Positions 52,729 through 62,419 of a DNA stretch of 64,000 nucleotides are shown here, piece by piece (within the stretch, counting starts at the first letter, position 1; every line of letters begins with the position of its first letter). The notes under the pieces were generated by a model. That model ran no database searches, was not told where the DNA came from, and was given only the letters and a program-made list of their open reading frames with translations. A program made the translations under genes and the position numbers. The DNA comes from Rhodococcus spongiicola. Lineage in GTDB: Bacteria > Actinomycetota > Actinomycetes > Mycobacteriales > Mycobacteriaceae. Where the stretch lies: contig NZ_RKLN01000002.1 of assembly GCF_004011835.1 (NCBI RefSeq), forward strand, positions 291,469-355,468, read 5' to 3'.

Positions 52729-53567
52729 TGAACGTTGTCGACAGTGTTGCCAGTCAGGTTCTGGCCCAGGACGCTGGCTCCGGATTCGACTGGGGCGGTT
52801 TCACGTTCGTCACCGTTACCAGCTTGATCGCGATCGCGCTCCTCATTGTGGTTACGGCCGTGTTCGGGTTCCGGCTCGGTCGGCACAACGTGGTCGACGT
52901 CTCGTGGGGCATCGGCTTCGTGGTGATCGCGTTGGTATCGGCAGTATTCGGAGACGGCGACCTGTGGCGCCGCTGGCTGCTGGCTGCGCTCATCGCGGTG
53001 TGGGGTCTGCGGTTGGCGTGGCACATGGCCAGACGCGGCCGCGGGCGCGGTGAGGATCCCCGGTACGAGAAAATGCTCGACGACGCCGGCGGGAACCGCA
53101 CGCGTGCCGCGATCCGCAAGATCTACTTCACGCAGGGCATCGCGCTGTGGTTCGTGTCGCTGCCCGTGCAGGTCTCGGCCGTCACGCAAGGCCCTCTCGG
53201 AGTGCTTACCGTCGTCGGCATCCTGCTGTGGGTTACCGGGTTCACGTTCGAGTCCGTCGGCGACGCCCAAATGTCCGCGTTCAAAGCGGACCCGGCCAAC
53301 CGCGGCACGATCATGAACCGCGGGCTGTGGGGGTGGACCCGGCACCCGAACTACTTCGGCGACGCGTGCATTTGGTGGGGGATCTTCCTGATCTCCGCTC
53401 AGACGTGGCCCGGAGTGCTCACCGTCCTCTCGCCGGTCGCGATGACGTACTTCCTCGTCTATGCGACCGGGGCGAGGCGGCTAGAGCGGCACATGGCGGA
53501 GCGCCCCGGCTACCCCGACTACCAGGAGAGCACCAGCTACTTCCTGCCGCGACCGCCACGCCGCTGA
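52728..53567 (+). CDS. DUF1295 membrane protein (steroid-reductase-like, Rv0446c type)
   Basis: A 279-residue protein with about six helices, in which VDVSWGIGFVVIALVSA and GLWGWTRHPNYFGDACIWWG are the family marks; the second motif is the NADPH/SAM-binding end shared by 5-alpha-reductase and isoprenylcysteine methyltransferase folds. Such proteins may reduce a double bond next to the methyl branch made by the Cfa-like enzyme; that role is inferred. ATGATG overlaps the upstream stop. Confidence 0.83.
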   Translation: MNVVDSVASQVLAQDAGSGFDWGGFTFVTVTSLIAIALLIVVTAVFGFRLGRHNVVDVSWGIGFVVIALVSAVFGDGDLWRRWLLAALIAVWGLRLAWHMARRGRGRGEDPRYEKMLDDAGGNRTRAAIRKIYFTQGIALWFVSLPVQVSAVTQGPLGVLTVVGILLWVTGFTFESVGDAQMSAFKADPANRGTIMNRGLWGWTRHPNYFGDACIWWGIFLISAQTWPGVLTVLSPVAMTYFLVYATGARRLERHMAERPGYPDYQESTSYFLPRPPRR

Positions 53568-53665
53568 GCTGGGGCATGGCCGCCCGGGTCGGTCCGCGTC
53601 TCACCGGCGTTCCACAATGGTCTCCACGCCTGCGGGAGCGGTCCCGGTGAGGCAAGGAGGGTGCG

Positions 53666-54031
53666 ATGGTGGAGGTACGGGCGCTCGCCGTGGTGGTCGC
53701 GGGCGGTGCGCTCGGTGCGAGTGTGCGGTACCTGCTGTCCGAGCAGTTCCCCAACATCTGGACCGTCGCGGTGATCAACATCGTGGGCTCACTGCTGCTC
53801 GGTGTCCTCGTCGCGACGCTCGGCCCGGATCGGTTGTCCCGGCTGTTCCTCGGGGTCGGCGTCCTGGGCGGGTTCACCACCTACTCGACGTTCGCCGTCG
53901 ACGCCATGCAGAATCCGGCATCGGCGGTGCTGTACGTGACCGCCACGCTGTTGCCGGCCCTTGTTGCGGCACGCATCGGCATGGCCGTCGGCGAATACCT
54001 ACACGGCAGACGTCGGAGGGAACCGGCGTGA
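53666..54031 (+). CDS. crcB1: Fluoride ion channel subunit CrcB/Fluc 1
   Basis: A 121-residue four-helix protein. GGALGASVRYLL, INIVGSLLLGVL and LGGFTTYSTFAVD carry the conserved pore Asn and the Na+-site GFTTYST break. It exports fluoride as a heterodimer with the next gene, with opposite membrane orientation. AAGGAGGG precedes the ATG. The upstream gap has a long inverted repeat (53600-53607 with 53644-53651) but no fluoride riboswitch consensus that I can see. Confidence 0.92.
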   Translation: MVEVRALAVVVAGGALGASVRYLLSEQFPNIWTVAVINIVGSLLLGVLVATLGPDRLSRLFLGVGVLGGFTTYSTFAVDAMQNPASAVLYVTATLLPALVAARIGMAVGEYLHGRRRREPA

Positions 54032-54372
54032 CTGTGTTGTGGGTCGCCCTCGGCGGCGGCATGGGAGCAGGCGTCCGGTACCTCGCCGGACGGCACCTGC
54101 ACTCGTACGGGAGCTTCCCCGTCCCCACATTCGTGGTCAACGTCGTCGGCAGTCTGATCCTCGGCCTACTCGCGGGTGCGACGTTGCCGGTTGCGGTGTT
54201 CGCGTTGCTCGGCACCGGGTTCTGCGGTGGGCTCACTACCTATTCGACCTTCGCGGCAGAAGCCGTTGGTTTGGTCCGCGTACGCCGAGCAGTGACGTCT
54301 GCGCTGTATGTCACGGCCAGTCTCGTCGTCGGTATCGGCTGTGCATGGGCGGGGTATGTGATCACGTCGTGA
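54028..54372 (+). CDS. crcB2: Fluoride ion channel subunit CrcB/Fluc 2
   Basis: A 114-residue paralogue of the previous gene with GGGMGAGVRYLAG, VVNVVGSLILGLL and GGLTTYSTFAAE. The GTG start overlaps the upstream TGA (GTGA), so the two subunits are made together, as expected for a dual-topology heterodimer (Rv3069/Rv3070 arrangement). Confidence 0.92.
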   Translation: MTVLWVALGGGMGAGVRYLAGRHLHSYGSFPVPTFVVNVVGSLILGLLAGATLPVAVFALLGTGFCGGLTTYSTFAAEAVGLVRVRRAVTSALYVTASLVVGIGCAWAGYVITS

Positions 54373-54435
54373 GCCGGGCGTAGCGTCGGCACCAGCACGA
54401 TGAAGCGGAAGCGTCTCGAGGAGTCGGAGGATCTG

Positions 54436-56073
<1,638 letters not shown>

Positions 56074-56108
56074 GTGGGTGTCTTACCGCGCCGATACATT
56101 TGTCGGCA

Positions 56109-57497
56109 ATGAGAAGATCGGCTGCCAACTCGACAGACCCTGCCACCTCGACGGACGCCGACGCGAAGCTGCCCAGGGAAATCTGGGTGCTGGTCGCGTC
56201 GGCGTTCATCGTCGCCATCGGGTTCGGTATCGTCGCGCCCGCGTTGCCGCAGTTCGCGCGTAGTTTCGACGTCGGAGTCACCGCCGCCAGCGCGGTGATC
56301 AGCGCCTTTGCTTTGATGCGCCTGCTGTTCGCGCCAATGAGCGGTGCACTGGTGCAGAAGCTCGGTGAGCGGCCCACGTACCTGACCGGTCTGCTCATCA
56401 CCGCGGGCTCGACGGGCGCGTGCGCGGTCGCAACCGAGTACTGGCAGTTGCTGCTGTTCCGGGCAGTCGGTGGTATCGGCTCGACCATGTTCACGGTCTC
56501 CGCGCTGGGCCTGTTGATCCGGATGTCGCCGCCGGGCGGCCGCGGTCGGGTGTCCGGGGTGTACGCGTCCGCGTTCCTCGTCGGCACCGTCACCGGACCG
56601 CTGTTCGGCGGCGCGCTCGCCGGCTTCGGGTTGCGGGTCCCGTTCGTCATCTACGCGGTCGCGCTGCTGGCGGCCGCGGCGGTGGTGTACTTCGCGCTCC
56701 GCAAATCGCATCTCGCCGAGCCGGTGGGCGAGAGCGAACTGGGCGATTTGACGCTGCGCGAGAGCATGCGGTCGTCGATGTACCGGGCGTCGCTCGGTTC
56801 GAACCTGGTGACTGGCTGGGTGGTCTTCGGGGTCCGGGTTTCGTTGGTGCCGCTGTTCGTTGTGGAGGTCCTGGGCGGCGATGCGACGATGGCGGCGATC
56901 GCGCTGACCGTCTTCGCGCTGGGCAATGCTGCGGTGCTGACACGAGCGGGCCAACTGTCAGATCGGTTCGGTCGCAAGCCATTCGTACTGACGGGCCTCG
57001 TGATCTGCGGGACCGCCACGATCACGATGGGGCTGACCGACAGCGTCGCCGTGTTCTACATCTCGACGGTAATTGCCGGCGTCGGCTCGGGGATCATGGT
57101 TCCGGCGCAACAAGCCGCGGTGGCCGACGTCGTCGGAGCCCAGCGGCGCGGAGGCCCGTCCGTGGCCGCCTTCCAGATGATGAGCGATGTCGGTATGTTC
57201 GCCGGCCCCCTCCTCGCTGGGGTGGTCGCCGAGAGATGGTCATTTGGTGCAGCGTGGGTGACCACGGGTGTGATCGTGCTGCTGCCGATGGTGTTGTGGT
57301 TCTTTGCCCCCAGTGGCCGTGTCGTGAACGACGCGGACCGCGACTCGGACGACTCAGCCGGCCACCCCGATACCGATGAGCACGCCCACCAGATAGGTGG
57401 CACCGACCGCGATCATGCCGAACAGAAGCTGCCGCCCGGCGCTGCGGATCCGGGACTGGGCGGTGAAGTGCGCCGCGAGGGTGCCCGCGAGCAGTAG
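56109..57497 (+). CDS. MFS transporter
   Basis: A 462-residue protein with 12 helices. IVAPALPQFARSFDV follows helix 1, RLLFAPMSGALVQKLGER is the loop 2-3 motif A, and RAGQLSDRFGRKPFVLTG is its second-half counterpart, all typical of drug-efflux MFS proteins. The last ~60 residues (after helix 12) are hydrophilic, rich in Asp and His, and lie opposite the VIT1 gene. ATG 56109 is 8 bases after TACATT, so a leaderless mRNA is possible; TTG 56100 is an alternative. Confidence 0.83.
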   Translation: MRRSAANSTDPATSTDADAKLPREIWVLVASAFIVAIGFGIVAPALPQFARSFDVGVTAASAVISAFALMRLLFAPMSGALVQKLGERPTYLTGLLITAGSTGACAVATEYWQLLLFRAVGGIGSTMFTVSALGLLIRMSPPGGRGRVSGVYASAFLVGTVTGPLFGGALAGFGLRVPFVIYAVALLAAAAVVYFALRKSHLAEPVGESELGDLTLRESMRSSMYRASLGSNLVTGWVVFGVRVSLVPLFVVEVLGGDATMAAIALTVFALGNAAVLTRAGQLSDRFGRKPFVLTGLVICGTATITMGLTDSVAVFYISTVIAGVGSGIMVPAQQAAVADVVGAQRRGGPSVAAFQMMSDVGMFAGPLLAGVVAERWSFGAAWVTTGVIVLLPMVLWFFAPSGRVVNDADRDSDDSAGHPDTDEHAHQIGGTDRDHAEQKLPPGAADPGLGGEVRREGAREQ

Positions 57498-58085
57498 GCC
57501 GGCGCCTCCGACCGCGAGACCTGCGACCAGCGACTCGAAGCCGAGTAGGTAGGGGATCAGCGGTAGGACTGCGCCGATCGAGAACATCAGGAACGACGAA
57601 CCAGCCGCGACCACCGGCGAGGGCTTCTCGTTCGGGTTCACGCCGAGTTCGTGAGTGATGTGGATGTCGACGGCGCGCTCGGTGTCGGCGTGGACCTCGG
57701 CTGCGGCAGCCGTCGCCGTTGGCTCGCTCATGCCCATCGCCGTGAAGGTCTCGACTAGTTCGGACTCCTCGGCCTCGGGATGTTTGTGCAGCGAGAGATG
57801 CTCGACCCGCACCTCGGCGTCGATCTGTTCGTTCGACGTCCTCACGGACGTGTACTCACCGAGCGCCATGGAGAAAGCACCCGCGACCAGGCCCGCGACG
57901 CCGCTGAGAACCACGGTGTGCGCCTCGACCCCTGCGCCGCCGACCCCGGCGATCAGCGAGGTGTTGGTGACCAGGCCGTCCATCGCACCGAACACGGCGG
58001 CGCGAAGCCACCCCCCGGACACGTCCGAGTGTGTGTGATCGAACTCGTGCGGCCTGGCTCCCGCGCGGGGTGATGCAGCGTTCAC
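57354..58085 (-). CDS. VIT1/CCC1-family Fe2+/Mn2+ transporter
   Basis: A 243-residue protein. GWLRAAVFGAMDGLVTNTSLIAGVGGA is split here as helix 1 (LRAAVFGAMDGLVTNTS), followed by AGAFSMALGEYTSVRTSNEQ, the conserved EYxS motif of VIT1 proteins. A Glu/His-rich cytoplasmic domain (~80-140) could bind metal. Helices 3-5 fill the C-terminus. It moves iron or manganese out of the cytoplasm. GTG start at 58085. Its 3' 144 bases are antisense to the MFS gene. Confidence 0.85.
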   Translation of the reverse strand: MNAASPRAGARPHEFDHTHSDVSGGWLRAAVFGAMDGLVTNTSLIAGVGGAGVEAHTVVLSGVAGLVAGAFSMALGEYTSVRTSNEQIDAEVRVEHLSLHKHPEAEESELVETFTAMGMSEPTATAAAAEVHADTERAVDIHITHELGVNPNEKPSPVVAAGSSFLMFSIGAVLPLIPYLLGFESLVAGLAVGGAGLLLAGTLAAHFTAQSRIRSAGRQLLFGMIAVGATYLVGVLIGIGVAG

Positions 58086-58158
58086 GAAGCCGAACCTACG
58101 TCGAAGAACGTGGATGCTCCAGGGGGAACAGGCATGCCTGTTCGGTAGCGTGGTCGAC

Positions 58159-58659
58159 GTGCCGACCAGCAAGTGGATAACGACGGTGAGTTTCCTCGCG
58201 CGCTTCGGCCTGGCCGCGGTGTGGCTGATCTCCGGGTGGATCAAGTTCATCGACCCCGCACAAACCGTCGTCGCGGTCCGCGCCTACCAATTGCTACCCG
58301 AGGACCTCGTACGACCAGTCGCGTACACGCTGCCGATGCTCGAGATCGCGCTCGGCTTGTTCCTGGTGATCGGCCTCGGCGTGCGGGTAACCGCGGTCGT
58401 TTCGGGCCTGGCACTGATGGTCCTCATCGGCGTGATCATTTCCGTGTGGGCGCGCGGGTTGTCCATCGACTGCGGCTGTTTCGGGGGTGGGGGAGCCGCC
58501 GACGTGAACGGGTGGGACTACTCAAAGGAAATCGCGCGCGATATCGGCTTCCTGGCCCTCGCGGTGTGGCTCGCGGTCTTCCCCCGCAGTCCGTTCTCCC
58601 TCGGGCCTCGGTCCCGCCCGACCTCCTCAGTACCTGTTCAGCCAGCGATGGCAGAGTAG
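58159..58659 (+). CDS. MauE/DoxX-family membrane protein
   Basis: A 166-residue protein with four helices, in which ARFGLAAVWLISGWIKFIDP and the loop IDCGCFGGGGAAD are the MauE marks; the CxC pair could shuttle disulfide electrons. It lies just before a DsbA-like gene, a pairing seen widely in actinobacteria, so it probably keeps that protein oxidised or reduced. The GTG at 58159 is 7 bases after TAGCGT, a leaderless signature; the longer frame upstream adds no helix. Confidence 0.82.
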   Translation: MPTSKWITTVSFLARFGLAAVWLISGWIKFIDPAQTVVAVRAYQLLPEDLVRPVAYTLPMLEIALGLFLVIGLGVRVTAVVSGLALMVLIGVIISVWARGLSIDCGCFGGGGAADVNGWDYSKEIARDIGFLALAVWLAVFPRSPFSLGPRSRPTSSVPVQPAMAE

Positions 58660-58747
58660 ACACTGGTTGGAGCCTGCACGCGGGCCACGTGGGCGCGTGT
58701 TCCGGACAGTTCCGAACGGATCGCACGCCATGACGTAAGGATGCGAA

Positions 58748-59500
58748 GTGAGTTCGAAGAAGCCGAAGTCGGTCAAATACAATCCGCAGCCCACGTCGAG
58801 CAAGACGACGTACATCCTCGGCGGGCTTGCGATCGTGGTGATCGCCGCTCTGGTGATCGGGGGCGTCTTGGCGACGTCCAGTAGGAACGAGCCGCGGAAC
58901 CAGGGTTACGGCGCGGTCCAGAACTCAGCCGTCCAGGTGACGTTGGAGAATGACGGTGTCGCCCGACTTGGTCTCCCCGATGTGGCGAACACCATCGACG
59001 TATTCGAGGACCCCATGTGCCCGGCCTGCGCTCAATTCGAGGAGACCTACGGCCAGGAGGTCGCGCAAGCGATCGACGAGGGCAAGTTGGTGGTTCGATA
59101 CCACATGCTCAACTTTCTGAACGATCGCTCGGCCAGCGGAGACTACTCGACCCGCGCGGGTGCGGCGTTCCAGTGCGTCGCCGAAGGTGGCGTAGGCACT
59201 GCCTACTCCAACTTCCATGGTGAGCTGTTCTCGCCTGACAACCAGCCAGCCGAGAGGGGCGGGTCGGACTTGTCGAACGAGGACCTCGCGAACCTAGCGA
59301 GGGACGCCGGGGCCACCGACACCGTCGTCGACTGCATCACCAACGGTGAGAGGACGCAGCAGGCCGGCATGGACGCCGAGGCCGGCAGCACCGCCCTCGC
59401 CGCGGCCGCTGGGAGGGTCGGTACCCCCACCATCCTGCACAACGGTCAGGTGATCGACGCCTTCGGTGACCCGGAATGGTTATCGCAGGTGACACAGTAG
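58748..59500 (+). CDS. Membrane-anchored DsbA-like thiol oxidoreductase
   Basis: A 250-residue protein. Basic start, membrane anchor (TYILGGLAIVVIAALVIGGV, ~21-40), then a thioredoxin/DsbA domain: FEDPMCPACAQFEETYG (active site CPAC, ~93-96), a helical insertion, and GRVGTPTILHNG with the cis-Pro. An extra Cys pair (FQCVAE, VVDCITN) could form a structural disulfide. Similar to Rv2969c. AAGGA is ahead of the GTG. Confidence 0.85.
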   Translation: MSSKKPKSVKYNPQPTSSKTTYILGGLAIVVIAALVIGGVLATSSRNEPRNQGYGAVQNSAVQVTLENDGVARLGLPDVANTIDVFEDPMCPACAQFEETYGQEVAQAIDEGKLVVRYHMLNFLNDRSASGDYSTRAGAAFQCVAEGGVGTAYSNFHGELFSPDNQPAERGGSDLSNEDLANLARDAGATDTVVDCITNGERTQQAGMDAEAGSTALAAAAGRVGTPTILHNGQVIDAFGDPEWLSQVTQ

Positions 59501-59645
59501 AAGCGTCCGGTGGCCGACCCGACCGGGTCGGCCACCGGCAGCCCGATCGCCTCTGACCAGCAGATTTGTTGGCCATGTCGGCGATGGTGTAGCTTTCTTT
59601 CAGCGCAAGGGAGTCACTCCTGGCACGCGGAGAACAACTCGATAT

Positions 59646-59718
59646 GGGGCTATGGCGCAGCTGGTAGCGCACCACACTGGCAGTGTGGGGGTCAGGGGTT
59701 CGAGTCCCCTTAGCTCCA
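59646..59718 (+). tRNA. tRNA-Ala (GGC)
   Basis: A 73-base cloverleaf. Acceptor GGGGCTA/TAGCTCC, D arm GCGCAGCTGGTAGCGC, anticodon stem CCACA/TGTGG with loop CTGGCAG (anticodon GGC) and T arm AGGGGTTCGAGTCCCCT. CCA is not encoded in full (ACC then C). Confidence 0.93.
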
Positions 59719-59725
59719 CCCCAAG

Positions 59726-59761
59726 TAACGGCAGGCCAAAGGTCCTGCCGTTATTCTTTTT
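59726..59761 (+). terminator. Terminator of tRNA-Ala
   Basis: TAACGGCAGG pairs with CCTGCCGTTA over an 8-base loop, followed by TTCTTTTT. Confidence 0.88.
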
Positions 59762-59942
59762 CGCCCAACTTGCAACAGGTAGATGCTCGGCAGTGCCGAG
59801 GTCGAGACCAAGGGCCCTGACACGAGAACGCCCCACCTTGAGGCGGCAACACGGTGAATGGTCGACGCACTGTAACGACCTGTCGTGACCGATCGTGGTC
59901 GCGGCAGCGCGTCGTGTGGCTCGAGGGGCAGAATCGTTCGAC

Positions 59943-60251
59943 ATGAAGGTGGAGATTCTGTATTTCGACGGGTGCCCGAACTGGCGGGAGGCAGCCGACC
60001 GTGTCCGGGCAGCGGCGACTGCGATCGGGCGTCCGGATATCGAGATCGGGTATCAGCGGATCTCGTCGGACGCGGAGGCGGCAGCGTCACCATTCGCAGG
60101 CTCACCCACGATCCTCGTCGACGGTGTCGACGCGTTCGACGATGCGGAGTCGGTGGCCGAGCTCGCGTGCCGCATCTACGCGACCGAGGCCGGGTTAGCC
60201 GGCCTACCGAGCATCGAACAGCTGACCGACGTGCTGCGGGCGAGAGGCTAG
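59943..60251 (+). CDS. Thioredoxin-like small protein (YFDGCPNW family)
   Basis: A 102-residue protein starting MKVEILYFDGCPNWREA. The opening strand, single Cys at DGCPNW and later FAGSPTILVDGVDAF with the cis-Pro give a thioredoxin-like fold without a CxxC. Relatives are found near mercury, copper or organomercury genes, but their role is unknown. ATG 59943 is supported by the strand; the frame is open 16 codons upstream. Its stop codon shares CTAG with the convergent IS30 remnant. Confidence 0.75.
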   Translation: MKVEILYFDGCPNWREAADRVRAAATAIGRPDIEIGYQRISSDAEAAASPFAGSPTILVDGVDAFDDAESVAELACRIYATEAGLAGLPSIEQLTDVLRARG

Positions 60252-60680
60252 GCGGCGCTGTCGACAAGCTCGTCGAGGCGCTCGGCCGGGGTGCCACAAT
60301 CGAGAGTCTTGCGGGGCCTGGTGTTGAGCTCGTGGGCGACGCGCTCGAGCTCGACGGGGCCGTGGATCGACTGGTCCGTGCCTTTCGGGAAGTACTGGCG
60401 CAGTAGCCCGTTGGTGTTCTCGTTCGACCCTCGCTGCCACGGGGAGGCGGGATCGCAGAAGTAGACCGGCATGTCGGTGGCCGTCGCGAAAGCCCGATGC
60501 TCGCCCATCTCGCCGCCCTGATCCCAGGTCAGTGACCTGCGCAGGTGCGCCGGCAACCTTCCGATCGTCGCGGTGAGACCGTCGCGCATCGCGACGGCTC
60601 CATGGCCGTTCGGAAGGTGGACGAGCATCACGTAGCGAGTCGGCCGCTCGACGAGCGTCCCGATCGCGGACTTCGAACTT
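60248..60680 (-). pseudogene. IS30-family transposase, C-terminal remnant
   Basis: The DDE integrase core is recognisable from SAIGTLVERPTRYVML to the end: LTWDQGGEMGEHR has the second Asp, DPASPWQRGSNENTNGL the catalytic Glu, and KTLDCGTPAERL is the usual end. The N-terminal helix-turn-helix and the first catalytic Asp (WEGDLI) are missing, with NFGRSSK in their place. It is therefore inactive. No terminal inverted repeats remain; the 3' end abuts the thioredoxin-like gene. Confidence 0.8.
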
Positions 60681-61033
60681 CTTCCGAAGTTCAAATTCGC
60701 TTGCGCACGCTCCGTCCGGCTTCCGATCGCGAGCATCGCGGTATCCGTGGCTGTTCGTACGCCCGCCACGCTTGTGTTCTGGAAAGGGGTCAGTTCCAGG
60801 GGCTCGAGGATCTCGATCACGACCCTGCGGCGCCACGGCGGGAGTGAGCGTTCCGGCCGCGTTCCTGAAATTCCCACTGGAACAAGGGGAGTAACAAGGG
60901 GAGTTCCGGTATCCGTTGCGACTCGGACGGCACCCGTCCGTTGATCCATCGTCGCCGTCGAACTCGAGATGTCGCCGGAAGCATCCACGCCGAGGGGGAA
61001 GCGTTTGGGCGGTGAACCCGGGACGGGGGGTGA
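60681..61033 (-). other. Open sequence fused in frame to the IS30 remnant, origin unknown
   Basis: The frame of the transposase remnant stays open upstream to 61090. The residues (such as GTPLVTPLVPVGISG, RRRVVIEILEPLELTP) match nothing I know. The two stretches VATDTGTP and TATDTAML look alike and hint at an internal repeat. It could be a chance fusion or the tail of a disrupted gene. I do not call a gene here. Confidence 0.3.
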
Positions 61034-61140
61034 CCCGAGAGTTCGCAAACTCGGGCTACGGTACCGAGCGGTGGCGCGGAGATATCTCACGCGCCACTGC
61101 TCGGCCGCTCACCCGGGCAGGGGGGGAACTCCGGGTGAGC
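61034..61140. ncRNA. Structured element of three consecutive hairpins
   Basis: Stem 1 (61034-61055): CCC/GGG and GAGTT/AACTC with a CGCA loop. Stem 2 (61064-61104): CCGAGC/GCTCGG and GTGGCGCG/CGCGCCAC, one opposed mismatch. Stem 3 (61107-61140): GCTCACCCGG/CCGGGTGAGC. The three are packed with almost no spacer. It lies 200 bases ahead of the CobW gene on the plus strand. It may be a riboswitch or other leader RNA; I could not assign a class, and strand is not certain. Confidence 0.45.
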
Positions 61141-61279
61141 CCGCTGCTGCCCTAAGGGGGGACGGGCAACTTCCTGAACTCTAATGCAACTCGCGGCTCA
61201 TGGCACGTCCTGTTGGTCGTTTGATTGCATCTCGTGGCCTCCCCTGGTCCTGACGGTGACCATCGTCAGGCCTTCAAAT

Positions 61280-61294
61280 GTTCGCTCTGCGAAC
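61280..61294. promoter_or_regulatory. Palindrome upstream of the CobW gene
   Basis: GTTCGC-tct-GCGAAC, 45 bases ahead of the CobW start and just upstream of a possible -10 (TACTGT, 61315-61320). It could be an operator for a metal regulator. Confidence 0.4.
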
Positions 61295-61339
61295 GCAGTA
61301 CGATGACCGGTCGATACTGTCGGCGTCGCGGAGGTCAGG

Positions 61340-62410
61340 GTGGGGAAGAAGCGTAGGCCGCGGTCGATACCCGTCGTGGTGGTCGCCGGGTTCCTCGGGG
61401 CAGGGAAAACTACATTGCTCAACCACTTGCTGCGCAACAACGGTGGCACACGTGTCGGAGTGATCGTCAACGACTTCGGGTCGGTGAACATCGACTCGAT
61501 GATGGTTGCGGGTCAGGTCGACTCGGTGATGGCGCTCAGCAACGGCTGCATGTGCTGCGCGGTGGACGTGAGCGACATGGACGAGATGCTGAACCGGCTC
61601 GCGCACCGCACGGCAGGGATCGACGTCATCGTCGTCGAAGCCAGCGGGCTCGCGGAGCCGCGCAATATGGTTCGGCTCGTCCTCGGCAGCGAGAACCCTT
61701 ACATCGCATACGGCGGGCTGGTGGTGATGGTCGACGGAGCCGAGTTCCAGAACTGTCGAGAGCGTCATCCAGAACTCGACCAACACATCGCCATCGCGGA
61801 CCTGATAGTGCTCAACAAGACCGACCGTATCCGTGAAGACGAGCACGACGCTTTGCTCAGCGACGTGCGTCGGATCAATCCACGGGCGGCGGTGACCTCC
61901 ACTGTCCGGGGAAGGGTGGATCCCGGTCTACTGTTCGACCGGGCGCTGCGCCCCGAACCGCGGCCCGGCGATCAGCTGACGTTCGAGGAACTGCTCGCCG
62001 AAGCTGACGACACGTGCGACGCCGACAGCCCCCATGTGCACGCGATGTACCAGAGCGTCACCTTCACGTCGGAGTCGCTGATACACCCGCGTCGGCTCGT
62101 CTCTTTCCTCGAGAAGCAGCCCGCCGGCATCTACCGCATCAAGGGCTACGTGTACTTCGGGGGGCAACCCCGCCCGCAGAAGTACCTGCTGCAGGTGGTC
62201 GGTGACCACATTGCCTTCCACCCCCAGCGCTCGCGGGCGGGTGAGGTACCTCGCACCGAACTCGTTGCGATCGGCACCGATCTGGACCCGGAGTTGATCG
62301 ACGGGCTCCTCGGCGGGTGCACGGAGTCGGAAGGCGAGGTCGTCAGCGCCGACGCGATGCTGGGTGTGCACCGCTACACACTCGTCGAGTCGGCGGCTGT
62401 GCACCCCTGA
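61340..62410 (+). CDS. CobW/ZNG1-family GTPase, probable metallochaperone
   Basis: A 356-residue P-loop GTPase. Walker A VVAGFLGAGKTTLLNHLL (~14-31), the metal-binding CxCC in SNGCMCCAV (~69-72), EASGLAEP and VLNKTDR as G motifs, then the CobW C-terminal domain (~235-330, IYRIKGYVYFG). COG0523 proteins deliver zinc, cobalt, nickel or iron to target proteins. Next to a metal-sensor ArsR gene and an MFS exporter, so a metal role fits. GGAGG is 5 bases ahead of the GTG. Confidence 0.88.
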   Translation: MGKKRRPRSIPVVVVAGFLGAGKTTLLNHLLRNNGGTRVGVIVNDFGSVNIDSMMVAGQVDSVMALSNGCMCCAVDVSDMDEMLNRLAHRTAGIDVIVVEASGLAEPRNMVRLVLGSENPYIAYGGLVVMVDGAEFQNCRERHPELDQHIAIADLIVLNKTDRIREDEHDALLSDVRRINPRAAVTSTVRGRVDPGLLFDRALRPEPRPGDQLTFEELLAEADDTCDADSPHVHAMYQSVTFTSESLIHPRRLVSFLEKQPAGIYRIKGYVYFGGQPRPQKYLLQVVGDHIAFHPQRSRAGEVPRTELVAIGTDLDPELIDGLLGGCTESEGEVVSADAMLGVHRYTLVESAAVHP

Positions 62411-62419
62411 ACTTCGAAG

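Noticed and set aside
53568-53665. Possible fluoride riboswitch before crcB1
   Set aside because: The leader has an inverted repeat but I could not find the conserved pseudoknot blocks of the crcB motif, so I did not call it.
53568-54400. SigK/RskA genes expected after the DUF1295 gene
   Set aside because: The region encodes two CrcB channel subunits; no sigma or anti-sigma gene is present.
61090-61100. GCCACTG, a B12-box-like string in the second hairpin
   Set aside because: The other conserved cobalamin riboswitch elements are not there, and the string is part of a simple stem arm.
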